Assembly: GCF_042676145.1 (NCBI RefSeq)
Contig: NZ_JBHTJW010000001.1
Coordinates: forward strand, 310,001-374,000
DNA from: Methylophilus glucosoxydans
GTDB taxonomy: Bacteria; Pseudomonadota; Gammaproteobacteria; Burkholderiales; Methylophilaceae
Length of the DNA stretch: 64,000 nt
Direction: 5' to 3'
Every line of letters starts with the position of its first letter. Position 1 is the stretch's first letter. Shown in pieces: positions 51,653 through 59,460 of this stretch. The notes below the pieces were generated by a model. That model was not told where the DNA came from. It saw only the letters and a list, made by a program, of their open reading frames with translations, and searched no databases. Made by a program: the position numbers and the translations under genes.

Positions 51653-51820
51653 GTTGCAGGTTTGGGTTGTGCGATTGAGAATGATTTTAGAAGGTCATTC
51701 TTTTGTTTCTCTGTCACAAGGTGTCTGAATTTCCTTAATTCCACTTTGGAGTAGGGTTCCCAAATTATGCGCTATGCTGGCGCAATGGTTGGCGTATTTA
51801 GAGGCCGTTGTTCAAGTTGC

Positions 51821-52480
51821 AGGGTGGGCATGTATGCCCACGCGGATTGGTGTTTGTTTTATGTCATGCTCTGTTTCGCCCTTCAGCGAGTCACTTTTCT
51901 TTGCTTGCCCAAAGAATAAGTAACCAAAAGAAATGCACCCTAGCTTCCGCTTGATCCCTGCCTTGTTCACCAAAACAAGCGGTCACGAAACTCGACCTGG
52001 CAGCTCACAAAATACGTAAGCTGCTGCGGGACTCGAACAGTCGCTCCCTTCTCCCTTGTTTTGGCTGCGCTACTCGGCGCGTCAGATAGGGGCCCAAAAA
52101 CCCATGAGCGCCGCCCTTTGTGATCTTGAAATGCCACTGTTCAAAATTCAACAGTGCTACTTAGATGAGAAAAATCCCATCCCATCACGCCGAGGAGCGC
52201 AGGCGAAGTGGGAGTTGTCGGCCATCGGCTGTTCGAGTTCCGCGGCAGCTTGCGTAGTGTGCAAGCTGTTAGGGCGAGTTTCGATGGACGCCCACTTTGT
52301 TGATAACTAAGACTGTGCAGCAGTCTGTTAGGGCGTAGGCTAACTCGCGTAGCGATGTTAAGCGCAGCGGCCGTAGCCAACAACGCAAGGGAGCCGCAGG
52401 CCGTGATGGCTGGGAGCCCTCTTCTTTGGTTACTTTCGGTGGGGCAAGCAACAGAAAGTAACTCGCCGAGAGGCGAAAAA
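51821..52480. repeat. Large imperfect palindrome with nested inverted repeats, non-coding (copies B and C of the dispersed repeat)
   Basis: The 950 bp between the zinc-finger gene and murI contains no credible gene. The outer arms are a copy of the dispersed repeat (51821-51948) and an inverted relative (about 52411-52479; both contain GCGAGT, ACTTT, GCTTGCCC and AAGTAACCAAA blocks). Inside, 51986-52040 and 52229-52286 are long inverted copies (CGAAACTCG ... CAGCT ... ACTCGAACAG). 52065-52079 mirrors 52188-52202 with 14 of 15 matches. The centre is a hairpin CACTGTT / AACAGTG (52135-52156). The remaining flanks (51653-51820 and 52481-52569) show nothing notable. Confidence 0.75.
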
Positions 52481-52569
52481 GATAGTTATTAGTACGCCAA
52501 AGGGAATTTGGGACCTCAATAGCAATTCAAAAGAGTTATTTTTGAAGTCTTTTACGTGAGTTGAGTCGC

Positions 52570-53352
52570 TTAATTAGAATGAATCCACAACTGCTGCATT
52601 ACTCGTTGAGTATCTTTTGTTCCACTGTTTAAAAACACAAAATCCCCAGCCTCAGTGGCAACATTAAGCATCTGCTTTTGCTCCAGCACCTGATGTAGGC
52701 GCTTGGCAACCGCAGCCCCGGTATCAATCAAGGTGACTTCGGGCCCCACAATCTCTTGAATCTGCTTTTTAACAAACGGGTAGTGTGTGCAGCCCAGCAC
52801 TATGGTATCTGCGCCTGCTGCCATCAACGGTTGGCAGTATTGTTGCAATAGAGCCAGTGTCTGTGGGGTATCTAGCTGCCCCTGTTCTATGCACTCCACC
52901 AAACCGACGCAGGCTTGTGTCACGACTTGCACGCCTTGACCGTAATGCTCGAGCAGGGCGGCGAATTGTGCGCTTTTAAGCGTGCCAGTGGTGGCGAGCA
53001 CGCCGATGATGCCGTTTTTGCTGGCCGCTGCCGCGGGTTTGACGGCGGGTTCCATGCCTATAATGGGTAGAGTGTAACGCTCGCGCATGGCGCTGATGGC
53101 CGCGGCAGTGGCGGTGTTACAGGCGACGACCAGTGCTTTTGCACCTTGGTCAATGAGGGTGTCGGCGATGGTAAAGCAGCGCTGCTGAATTTCTGTCGCC
53201 GTTTTGTTGCCATAAGGCGCATGTGCGCTGTCAGCAAAGTAGTAGAAATGCTCGTGTGGCAGCTGGCGGGTTAAGTGTTTGAGGACGGTGAGGCCGCCGA
53301 CCCCGGAATCCATGACCCCGATTGGGGCGTTGACTGCAATCGCTGAGCACAT
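52570..53352 (-). CDS. murI: Glutamate racemase
   Basis: This 260-residue cofactor-independent racemase makes D-glutamate for peptidoglycan. The two catalytic cysteines are in VVACNTATAAA and VLGCTHYPFV. GVMDSGVGGLTVLKHL, FADSAHAPYGNK and GMEPAVKPA are also standard. It is read from ATG 53352; no clear ribosome binding site is seen there, but the conserved core begins only a few residues later, so the start is nearly fixed. It diverges from the adenosyltransferase gene over 62 bp. Its 3' side faces the large palindrome. Confidence 0.96.
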   Translation of the reverse strand: MCSAIAVNAPIGVMDSGVGGLTVLKHLTRQLPHEHFYYFADSAHAPYGNKTATEIQQRCFTIADTLIDQGAKALVVACNTATAAAISAMRERYTLPIIGMEPAVKPAAAASKNGIIGVLATTGTLKSAQFAALLEHYGQGVQVVTQACVGLVECIEQGQLDTPQTLALLQQYCQPLMAAGADTIVLGCTHYPFVKKQIQEIVGPEVTLIDTGAAVAKRLHQVLEQKQMLNVATEAGDFVFLNSGTKDTQRVMQQLWIHSN

Positions 53353-53414
53353 CGAAATGGCACGGTATGATTTATAATGGCTGGATTATATCGGATTTTA
53401 TACGGGTGACAGGG

Positions 53415-53966
53415 ATGGCCAACCGGCTGAGCAAGATTTACACGCGTACCGGCGATAGCGGTACGACCGGGCTGGGCGACGGCACGCGCGTCGCAAAGTC
53501 TGATCTGCGCGTGGAAGCCATGGGTGACGTGGATGAGCTGAATGCGGTGTTAGGCATATTGCTGGTTGAAACCTTGCCTGAGGATGTGCGTGACAGTCTG
53601 CTGGCGATACAGCATGACTTGTTCGATTTGGGTGGTGAATTGTGTATGCCAGGGCATACGTTTATGCAGGCTGGCCGTGTCGCGTTTTTGGAAATGACGC
53701 TGGATACCTGGAACGAAGCATTGACGCCGTTAAAAGAGTTTATATTACCTGGCGGCAGTCGGGCAGCCGCGGTGTGTCATTTGGCACGCACGGTGTGTCG
53801 GCGTGCCGAGCGGGTGTTGCATGCCTTGCATGCGCAAGCACCGGTGACGCCCGTGGCCTTGCAATACCTGAACCGTTTGTCCGATTTGCTGTTTGTCCTC
53901 TGTCGTACCTTAAACCGGCATGCGGGTGTGCCGGATGTCTTGTGGAATAACCAACATAAACTGTAG
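53415..53966 (+). CDS. Cob(I)yrinic acid a,c-diamide / cob(I)alamin adenosyltransferase, PduO type
   Basis: Read from ATG 53415 (MANRLSKIYTRTGDSG) it has 183 residues. It is a trimeric all-helical ATP:corrinoid adenosyltransferase that makes adenosylcobalamin. The N-terminal ATP-binding motif is IYTRTGDSGTTGLGDG. Further conserved pieces are VEAMGDVDELNAVLG, FILPGGSRAAAVCHLARTVCRRAERVL and YLNRLSDLLFVLCR, in which the Arg-Ala-Glu-Arg stretch contacts the substrate. No cobalamin riboswitch is visible in the short upstream region. It begins a run of same-direction genes continuing with pcnB. Confidence 0.93.
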   Translation: MANRLSKIYTRTGDSGTTGLGDGTRVAKSDLRVEAMGDVDELNAVLGILLVETLPEDVRDSLLAIQHDLFDLGGELCMPGHTFMQAGRVAFLEMTLDTWNEALTPLKEFILPGGSRAAAVCHLARTVCRRAERVLHALHAQAPVTPVALQYLNRLSDLLFVLCRTLNRHAGVPDVLWNNQHKL

Positions 53967-53999
53967 CGCGGCGCAGGCTGACGCTCGAATTGCAAAATA

Positions 54000-55346
54000 A
54001 TGATTAAACAATTACTGCAGAAAGTATTCCGTCGGCGTGCCAGCGCGAATACGCACACTCAATTGCCAGCGGCGCAAATCATCCAGGCGGGCAAGCACAA
54101 AATCAACCAGAAGCATATTAGTCAGGCGGCCCTCAAAACTTGCGACCAGCTGCAAAAGGCCGGGTTTCAGGCTTATATCGTCGGCGGCGCAGTGCGCGAT
54201 TTGCTGCTAGATCATCCGCCCAAAGACTTTGATGTGGCAACCAATGCCACCCCTGAGCAGGTGCATAAGGTTTTCCGCCGTTCGCGTATTATTGGCCGCC
54301 GTTTCCGGCTGGTGCATGTGTTATGGGGGCATGAGACTATAGAGGTGTCTACCTTTCGCGGGCATCACCTGAGTGAGGGCGATGCTGAAACCAATGACAG
54401 TGGCCGTATCATTCGCGATAACGTGTTTGGCAGCATAGAAGAGGATGCGGTGCGCCGCGACTTCACCGCCAATGCTTTATATTACGACCCCAAGCGGCAG
54501 GAAGTGCTCGATTTTCATAATGGGGTGGCCGATATTCGTGCCAAAACCTTGCGTATCATCGGCGACCCGATCAAGCGTTATCAGGAAGACCCGGTGCGTA
54601 TGTTGCGCGCCGTGCGCTTGTCAGCCAAACTGGGCTTGAAGTTGGAGCGAGATACCGAGACCCCGATTCGCAAGCTGGCCGATTTACTTGAAGACGTGCC
54701 ACCTAGCCGCTTGTTTGATGAAATGCTCAAGCTGTTCTTGTCCGGGCATGCCATTGAAAGCATCAATGCTTTACGTGCGCAACAGTTACATCACGGCTTG
54801 TTGCCCTTGCTGGATGTGATACTTGAGCAGCCCATGGGCGAGAAGTTTGTCATGCTGGCGCTTAAGAATACCGACGAGCGCATTTCGTCCGGCAAGTCAT
54901 CCAACCCCAGCTTTTTGTTTGCAACCTTGTTGTGGCATGAAGTCTTGCTTGCCTGGCAAGAAAACCAGAAGCGTGGCGAACATATGATTCCTGCGCTGCA
55001 TGAGGCGATGAACGAAGTCATCGACAAGCAAGCCGAGAAGATGGCGATTCATAATCGCTATACGACCACCATGAAAGAGATCTGGGCCATGCAGCCGCGC
55101 TTTGAACAGCGCTCGGGCAAGCGGCCGTATGCCTTGCTCACGCATCCGCGTTATCGCGCCGGCTATGATTTTCTACTGTTGCGTTGTGCCTCTGGCGAGC
55201 TGCCGCAAGAACTCGGTGACTGGTGGACACGTTTTGCCGATGCCGGGACAGAAGAGCGTACCGCCATGCTGCTACCGGAAAGCGGCCCGAAAAAACGTAG
55301 ACGCAAGCCACGCAAGAAAAAACCGGCTGGTGGAGACCTGGCCTGA
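54000..55346 (+). CDS. pcnB: Poly(A) polymerase I
   Basis: This 448-residue enzyme adds poly(A) tails that promote RNA decay. The class II nucleotidyltransferase head shows YIVGGAVRDLLLDHPPKDFDVATNA (the G-G-x-V-R-D and D-x-D metal motifs), then RRSRIIGRRFRLVHVL and EEDAVRRDFTANALYYD. The RRSRIIGRRFRL element and the basic C-terminal tail (KKRRRKPRKKKP) separate PcnB from CCA-adding enzymes. There is no clear ribosome binding site before ATG 54000; in E. coli pcnB translation is also kept low, by a rare start codon. Its TGA stop overlaps the folK ATG. Confidence 0.94.
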   Translation: MIKQLLQKVFRRRASANTHTQLPAAQIIQAGKHKINQKHISQAALKTCDQLQKAGFQAYIVGGAVRDLLLDHPPKDFDVATNATPEQVHKVFRRSRIIGRRFRLVHVLWGHETIEVSTFRGHHLSEGDAETNDSGRIIRDNVFGSIEEDAVRRDFTANALYYDPKRQEVLDFHNGVADIRAKTLRIIGDPIKRYQEDPVRMLRAVRLSAKLGLKLERDTETPIRKLADLLEDVPPSRLFDEMLKLFLSGHAIESINALRAQQLHHGLLPLLDVILEQPMGEKFVMLALKNTDERISSGKSSNPSFLFATLLWHEVLLAWQENQKRGEHMIPALHEAMNEVIDKQAEKMAIHNRYTTTMKEIWAMQPRFEQRSGKRPYALLTHPRYRAGYDFLLLRCASGELPQELGDWWTRFADAGTEERTAMLLPESGPKKRRRKPRKKKPAGGDLA

Positions 55347-55840
55347 TGGCGATTGCCTTGATTGCCCTGGGCGGCAATTTGCAGCAGCCGGAGCGGCAGG
55401 TTAGCAAAGCCATTGAAGTGTTGGCGCAGACGCCAGGCTTGACGCTGCTGCAAGCTTCTAGCCTCTATGCCACCGCCCCTGTGGGGTATGATAACCAGCC
55501 AGACTTTATCAATGCCGTGGTGCAAATGGCGACCGAGATTGAAGCGCCACACCTCATGCAATTGCTGTTGGAGATAGAACAGCAGTTTGGCCGAGAGCGC
55601 CCTTTTCCCAATGCGCCACGTATTCTGGACCTGGATCTGCTCGATTATGACGGCATGCAGTTGGATACACCGCTGCTCACCCTGCCGCATCCACGCATGC
55701 ACATGCGCGGCTTTGTGGTGGTGCCACTGGCTGAAATTGTGCCGGACTTTGTGCTGCCATCCGGGCAGAGTGTTGTAGAATGGTTGACAACAAACAAGCA
55801 CGACGACGTGCGCAAACTGGATCCGAATTCAATCCGCTAG
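55346..55840 (+). CDS. folK: 2-amino-4-hydroxy-6-hydroxymethyldihydropteridine pyrophosphokinase
   Basis: This 164-residue folate-pathway kinase transfers pyrophosphate from ATP to 6-hydroxymethyl-dihydropterin. Signatures are ALIALGGNLQQPERQV, SSLYATAPVGYDNQPDFINAVVQMAT, LLEIEQQFGRERPFPNAPRILDLDLLDYDG (with the metal-binding D-x-D) and HPRMHMRGFVVVPLAEI. The length is standard and no dihydropteroate synthase is fused. It overlaps pcnB by one base (TGATG-type junction) and precedes the deoxynucleoside kinase by 13 bp, a conserved betaproteobacterial order. Confidence 0.96.
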   Translation: MAIALIALGGNLQQPERQVSKAIEVLAQTPGLTLLQASSLYATAPVGYDNQPDFINAVVQMATEIEAPHLMQLLLEIEQQFGRERPFPNAPRILDLDLLDYDGMQLDTPLLTLPHPRMHMRGFVVVPLAEIVPDFVLPSGQSVVEWLTTNKHDDVRKLDPNSIR

Positions 55841-55853
55841 ACGAGCAATCTCC

Positions 55854-56492
55854 ATGTTTACCCGCTTTCCTTATGTTGTCATTGAAGGTCCTATTGGCAG
55901 TGGCAAAACCACGCTGGCCCGCATGCTAGCAGACAAGTTTTCGGTAGAGTTACTCTCCGAAAAAGCCGAAGCCAATCCTTTTTTGACCCGCTTTTATCAG
56001 GATGCGCAACGCTACGCCTTGCCTACGCAGCTGTTTTTCCTGTTTCAGCGTTCACGGCAGATTGAAGACATGGCGCAGCGTGACATGTTTGGCCAGCCTA
56101 CGGTGTCTGACTTCTTTCTCGAAAAAGACCCGCTGTTTGCACGCCTGAATCTCGATGATGAAGAGTATTCGCTTTACCATCAAATTTACCAGCACTTGCA
56201 GCTGAAGGCACCCAAGCCTGACCTGGTGGTCTATCTGCAAACCCCGGTCGATGCCTTGATGGATCGTATTGAAGAGCGCAATATCAGCTATGAGCAAGAC
56301 ATGCCGCGCGAGTATATTGCGCGTCTGGCTGAGGCTTACAGTGAATTCTTTCATGCTTATGATGCTTCACCTTTGCTGATCGTCAACAACGAAAAGCTCA
56401 ATATCATTAAAGACCCGGAAGCCTTTGATTTGCTGATCGAACGCATAGGCCAGATCAAGAGCAGCCGCGAGTACTTTAATCCTAATTTCTGA
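55854..56492 (+). CDS. Deoxynucleoside (deoxyadenosine/deoxyguanosine-type) kinase
   Basis: This 212-residue P-loop kinase of the dNK family has Walker A GPIGSGKTTLARML (about 12-25), FFLFQRSRQIEDM, the family motif with Glu/Arg in SDFFLEKDPLFARL, YLQTPVDALMDRIEERN (an ERS/DRY-like region) and the Arg/Glu lid REYIARLAEAYSEFF. Members salvage deoxynucleosides by phosphorylating them at the 5' position. Which base is preferred cannot be told by eye. It lies between folK and panB, as in other betaproteobacteria where it is often labelled only as a kinase. Confidence 0.9.
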   Translation: MFTRFPYVVIEGPIGSGKTTLARMLADKFSVELLSEKAEANPFLTRFYQDAQRYALPTQLFFLFQRSRQIEDMAQRDMFGQPTVSDFFLEKDPLFARLNLDDEEYSLYHQIYQHLQLKAPKPDLVVYLQTPVDALMDRIEERNISYEQDMPREYIARLAEAYSEFFHAYDASPLLIVNNEKLNIIKDPEAFDLLIERIGQIKSSREYFNPNF

Positions 56493-56552
56493 TGCGGGTC
56501 TGCTGCGACGCATGTGCTTTTTGCGGGCAGCCTTTTAAGACGACATAACGAC

Positions 56553-57362
56553 ATGCTGAATACTCTGATCACCAGGGCCAGATCGGGCGAGAAGATTGCC
56601 ATGCTGACCTGCTATGACGCCACCTTTGCCAAGTTGCTGGCATTGGCGGGGGTGGATGTATTGCTGGTCGGGGATTCACTCGGTATGGTGATACAGGGTG
56701 GCAGCAATACGCTCGCCGTCACCATGCAAGACATGATTTACCATACCCGTATGGTCGCCAGAGGCGCGCCGCATACGGTCATCATGAGTGACATGCCTGC
56801 TTGCAGCTATGAGCATGATAGAGAAACTGCGCTCACTAACGCACAAACCCTACTCGCGGCAGGCGCGCATATTGTCAAAATCGAAGGCGGTGGAGACATG
56901 GTCGAAACCGCGCGCTATCTGATTGAAAACGGTGTGCCGGTCTGTGCGCACCTTGGCTTTACCCCGCAATCGGTTGAAAAGCTGGGCGGCTATAAAATCC
57001 AGGGCAAGACCGAAGAAAGCGCCCGCGCCATGCTGGCCGATGCGCAAGCGATGGCCGCTGTCGGCGTCAGTATGGTGCTGTTTGAAATGGTGCCCGCCGC
57101 TCTGGCGACGCAGATTACGCAAACGATTCAGGTGCCTACCATAGGCATAGGCGCCGGGGCAGGCTGTAGCGGCCAGGTGCTAGTATTGCAAGATTTGTTG
57201 GGCATTTATACTGGCCCCGCCGACAAAGCGCCGCAAGACTACAAAGCGCCCAGGTTTGTGCAAAACTTTTTGCAACAGGGCGGGAGTGTGCAGGGCGCGG
57301 TGGAGCGTTATGTGCACGCCGTGAAGGAAGGGCGCTTTCCTGGGGAGCAGCATAGTTATTAA
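56553..57362 (+). CDS. panB: 3-methyl-2-oxobutanoate hydroxymethyltransferase
   Basis: This first enzyme of pantothenate synthesis transfers a hydroxymethyl group from methylene-tetrahydrofolate to ketoisovalerate. It has 269 residues from ATG 56553; the frame is open 13 codons upstream. Motifs are MLTCYDATFAKLLALAGVD, LVGDSLGMVIQG (metal Asp), MSDMPACSY, VKIEGGGDMVETARYL and TIGIGAGAGCSGQVLVLQDLLGI. panC, which usually follows panB, is not here; the next gene is an unrelated AT-rich HEPN-like gene, so panC must lie elsewhere or has been separated. Confidence 0.96.
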   Translation: MLNTLITRARSGEKIAMLTCYDATFAKLLALAGVDVLLVGDSLGMVIQGGSNTLAVTMQDMIYHTRMVARGAPHTVIMSDMPACSYEHDRETALTNAQTLLAAGAHIVKIEGGGDMVETARYLIENGVPVCAHLGFTPQSVEKLGGYKIQGKTEESARAMLADAQAMAAVGVSMVLFEMVPAALATQITQTIQVPTIGIGAGAGCSGQVLVLQDLLGIYTGPADKAPQDYKAPRFVQNFLQQGGSVQGAVERYVHAVKEGRFPGEQHSY

Positions 57363-57427
57363 TTTAGCTTTTTACTATCGACTTTGACTGTACTTTGGAG
57401 CTTAAGACTCTTAAGGAGGCTGTGATC

Positions 57428-58210
57428 ATGAGCTTTCTATATAACTTTGATATGAGTAAAGTTATATCGCATTTCAAACTCATGCCTAAAGAAACACAAA
57501 TAAGCGCAGAGGTGAATGTTGTTGATGTGATTAACCAGTCATTTGTCGTTTCAGGAGATCAAGACTATTTGGCAGCTCGTTTTATGGCAATTAACGGATT
57601 GTCCCGAGCCTTTTTCTGGGCTGCCGCACAGGCTGTCGAGAAGTACTTTAAAGCTTTTCTTCTGATGAATGGTCTCAGTGTCCAAACCTACAAAGGTCAT
57701 CCAATAATTAAATTATTTGAAGCTAGCCAATCTGTTGATTTGTCAATTTCAAGGCTCGATATATCACCTCACGTTTGTATTCCTATCAACTCATCTGTTA
57801 ATAAGCATATTAGAAGATTTACCGTAGTTGAGTTACTCAAAGATTTTGAGAAGTATGGTTCTGCTGATAACAGATATAATATTTTCGGAATAGATTTTAA
57901 TACTGGTCATTTGTTGGCTTTAGATGCTCTTATATTTCAATTGAGAGAGTTGATAGGCGTTGATCCAATTGAGAAAAGTTTTAGTAATCTGGGTTCGGAT
58001 GTTTTAAACACTTTTCAGAAATATAACCCTTGGTTTTATCCAGGTGTTCCAATGACTGAGGTGCCAAATCCACAATTTCCAATTTCAAATTATATTAATG
58101 CTACTAAGTATGAGATTTTAGAAAAAAATAAGAAAAATCCAGCTTGTCGCTTAGCTTTGGTATGGTTGAGAAAGCATATGAGATTGCCAGAGTCTAAGTT
58201 TCCAGATTGA
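57428..58210 (+). CDS. HEPN-like domain protein of unknown function, probably acquired
   Basis: Read from ATG 57428, with AAGGAGG upstream, it has 260 residues; a GTG two codons before is also possible. The segment DYLAARFMAINGLSR followed by AFFWAAAQAVEKYFKAFLLM (about 45-80), then a His-Pro turn before KLFEA, is the pattern of HEPN helices (QAxEKxxKA). An R-x5-H sequence (RLDISPH) follows, but I cannot say it is the RNase motif. The C-terminal half is unrecognised. The gene and its flanks are visibly more A+T-rich than all neighbours, with codon use to match, and it stands between panB and tsaB. No partner toxin/antitoxin gene is visible. Confidence 0.65.
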   Translation: MSFLYNFDMSKVISHFKLMPKETQISAEVNVVDVINQSFVVSGDQDYLAARFMAINGLSRAFFWAAAQAVEKYFKAFLLMNGLSVQTYKGHPIIKLFEASQSVDLSISRLDISPHVCIPINSSVNKHIRRFTVVELLKDFEKYGSADNRYNIFGIDFNTGHLLALDALIFQLRELIGVDPIEKSFSNLGSDVLNTFQKYNPWFYPGVPMTEVPNPQFPISNYINATKYEILEKNKKNPACRLALVWLRKHMRLPESKFPD

Positions 58211-58279
58211 ATCTACAAAGTTAGTTAATTAAATTATTCTTTGAAATACCTATGGCACAATATTGCAATAGGTTGTCAC

Positions 58280-58981
58280 ATGAAATTACTTTCCATCGAA
58301 TCCTCCACCGAAACCCTGTCACTGGCCCTGCAAACCGAGGCCGGTATGTTGACGTTTGATGAAGTCACCGGCCCTGCCGCTTCGCAACGCATCTTGCCGG
58401 AAATCCAACATTTATTGATGAAGGCTGGCGTAAAGTTGCCTCAGTTGGATGGCATCGTCTATGGCATGGGGCCAGGTTCATTTACGGGTGTGCGTGTCGC
58501 CGTCGGCGTGACACAAGGCTTGGCTTTTGGTGCAGATTTGCCAGTGGTAGGGATCAGCTCGGTCTTGGCCGTGGCTGAGACAGCGTGGCTGCAAACGCAG
58601 TCCGAGAAGGTGCTGGTGTGCCTGGATGCACGTATGGGCGAGGTCTATCATGCTGCGTTTATCCGCGAAACGGATCAGTGGCTGGCGGTGAGTCCGCCGG
58701 TGGTGTGTAAGCCACACGAGGTGCCTGCGATCGCGGGCGAAGGTTGGTTGGGGGCGGGCTCGGGGTGGCGGGTGTTTGCCGAGGGCTTGTCCGCGCAATA
58801 TGCAAGGCAGGTGAGTGAATTTGCCCCTGAATGTTTGCCTAAAGCCAGTGCCATGCTCGCGTTGGCGCAGCCATTGTTTGTGGCTGGGCAAGGGCAGGCG
58901 GCCCATGAGGCGGCCCCTTTGTATGTGCGCAACCGGGTGGCGTTGACCGCCGCCGAGCGTGCGCAAGGCCAGACCTTGTAA
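58280..58981 (+). CDS. tsaB: tRNA threonylcarbamoyladenosine biosynthesis protein TsaB
   Basis: It has 233 residues from ATG 58280 (MKLLSIESSTETLSLAL); the frame is open 13 codons before it. This ASKHA-fold partner of TsaD and TsaE in the t6A37 modification of tRNA has the motifs IESSTETLSLALQ, QRILPEIQHLL, GIVYGMGPGSFTGVRVAVGVTQGLAFG and LVCLDARMGEVYHA. It lacks the metal-binding His residues of TsaD, as expected. rimI follows 7 bp later, the usual tsaB-rimI order. The region just upstream is the AT-rich tail of the HEPN-like gene. Confidence 0.95.
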   Translation: MKLLSIESSTETLSLALQTEAGMLTFDEVTGPAASQRILPEIQHLLMKAGVKLPQLDGIVYGMGPGSFTGVRVAVGVTQGLAFGADLPVVGISSVLAVAETAWLQTQSEKVLVCLDARMGEVYHAAFIRETDQWLAVSPPVVCKPHEVPAIAGEGWLGAGSGWRVFAEGLSAQYARQVSEFAPECLPKASAMLALAQPLFVAGQGQAAHEAAPLYVRNRVALTAAERAQGQTL

Positions 58982-58988
58982 GGGCCAT

Positions 58989-59450
58989 ATGAGCGCATTA
59001 CCACATTCTCAACCCAGTTTCAGGCCGATGACAGAGCAGGATCTGTCTGCCGTGATGCGTATCGAACCCACCATTTACAGTCATCCATGGACCCTGGGCA
59101 ATTTCAAGGACTCCCTCAATGCCGGCCATAGCGCCTGGGTCATGGAGTTGGCGGGCGAGTTGGTCGGCTATGCGCTGGTGATGATGGTGCTGGATGAAGC
59201 CCACTTGCTCAATATCAGTGTGGCAAAACCGTTTCAGGGGCAGGGTTTTGGGCGTGCGTTGCTGGCGCAGATGATTGCCATCTCTCGCCGCTATCAGGCG
59301 GCCAATATGTTTCTTGAGGTGCGGGTCAGCAATACGTCCGCGATTGCCTTGTATGAGGCGGTGGGGTTTTGTGAAATGGGTATACGCCGCAATTATTATC
59401 CGACCAAGAGCGGCCGCGAGGATGCGGTGCTGATGGGCTTGGCCTTATGA
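58989..59450 (+). CDS. rimI: Ribosomal protein S18-alanine N-acetyltransferase
   Basis: This GNAT enzyme has 153 residues from ATG 58989; the frame is open into tsaB. The acetyl-CoA-binding loop is QGQGFGRALLAQMI. EVRVSNTSAIALYEAVGFCEMGIRRNYYP is the RimI C-terminal signature, ahead of the substrate pocket residues in GREDAVLMGL. RimI acetylates the N-terminal Ala of S18. Its neighbours tsaB on one side and a holD-like gene on the other support the assignment: in E. coli rimI follows holD. Confidence 0.94.
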   Translation: MSALPHSQPSFRPMTEQDLSAVMRIEPTIYSHPWTLGNFKDSLNAGHSAWVMELAGELVGYALVMMVLDEAHLLNISVAKPFQGQGFGRALLAQMIAISRRYQAANMFLEVRVSNTSAIALYEAVGFCEMGIRRNYYPTKSGREDAVLMGLAL

Positions 59451-59460
59451 GCAGGAGGGC

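Noticed and set aside
52056..52310. Open frame of 84 codons inside the large palindrome
   Set aside because: No ribosome binding site, no recognisable protein features, and the frame is a by-product of the inverted repeats.
51821..52480. Considered as a CRISPR array or a phage attachment region
   Set aside because: Repeats are inverted and nested rather than regularly spaced direct repeats, there are no spacers, cas genes, integrase or tRNA.
53353..53414. Cobalamin riboswitch before the PduO-type adenosyltransferase gene
   Set aside because: Only 62 bp separate it from divergent murI and no B12-box-like sequence is seen.
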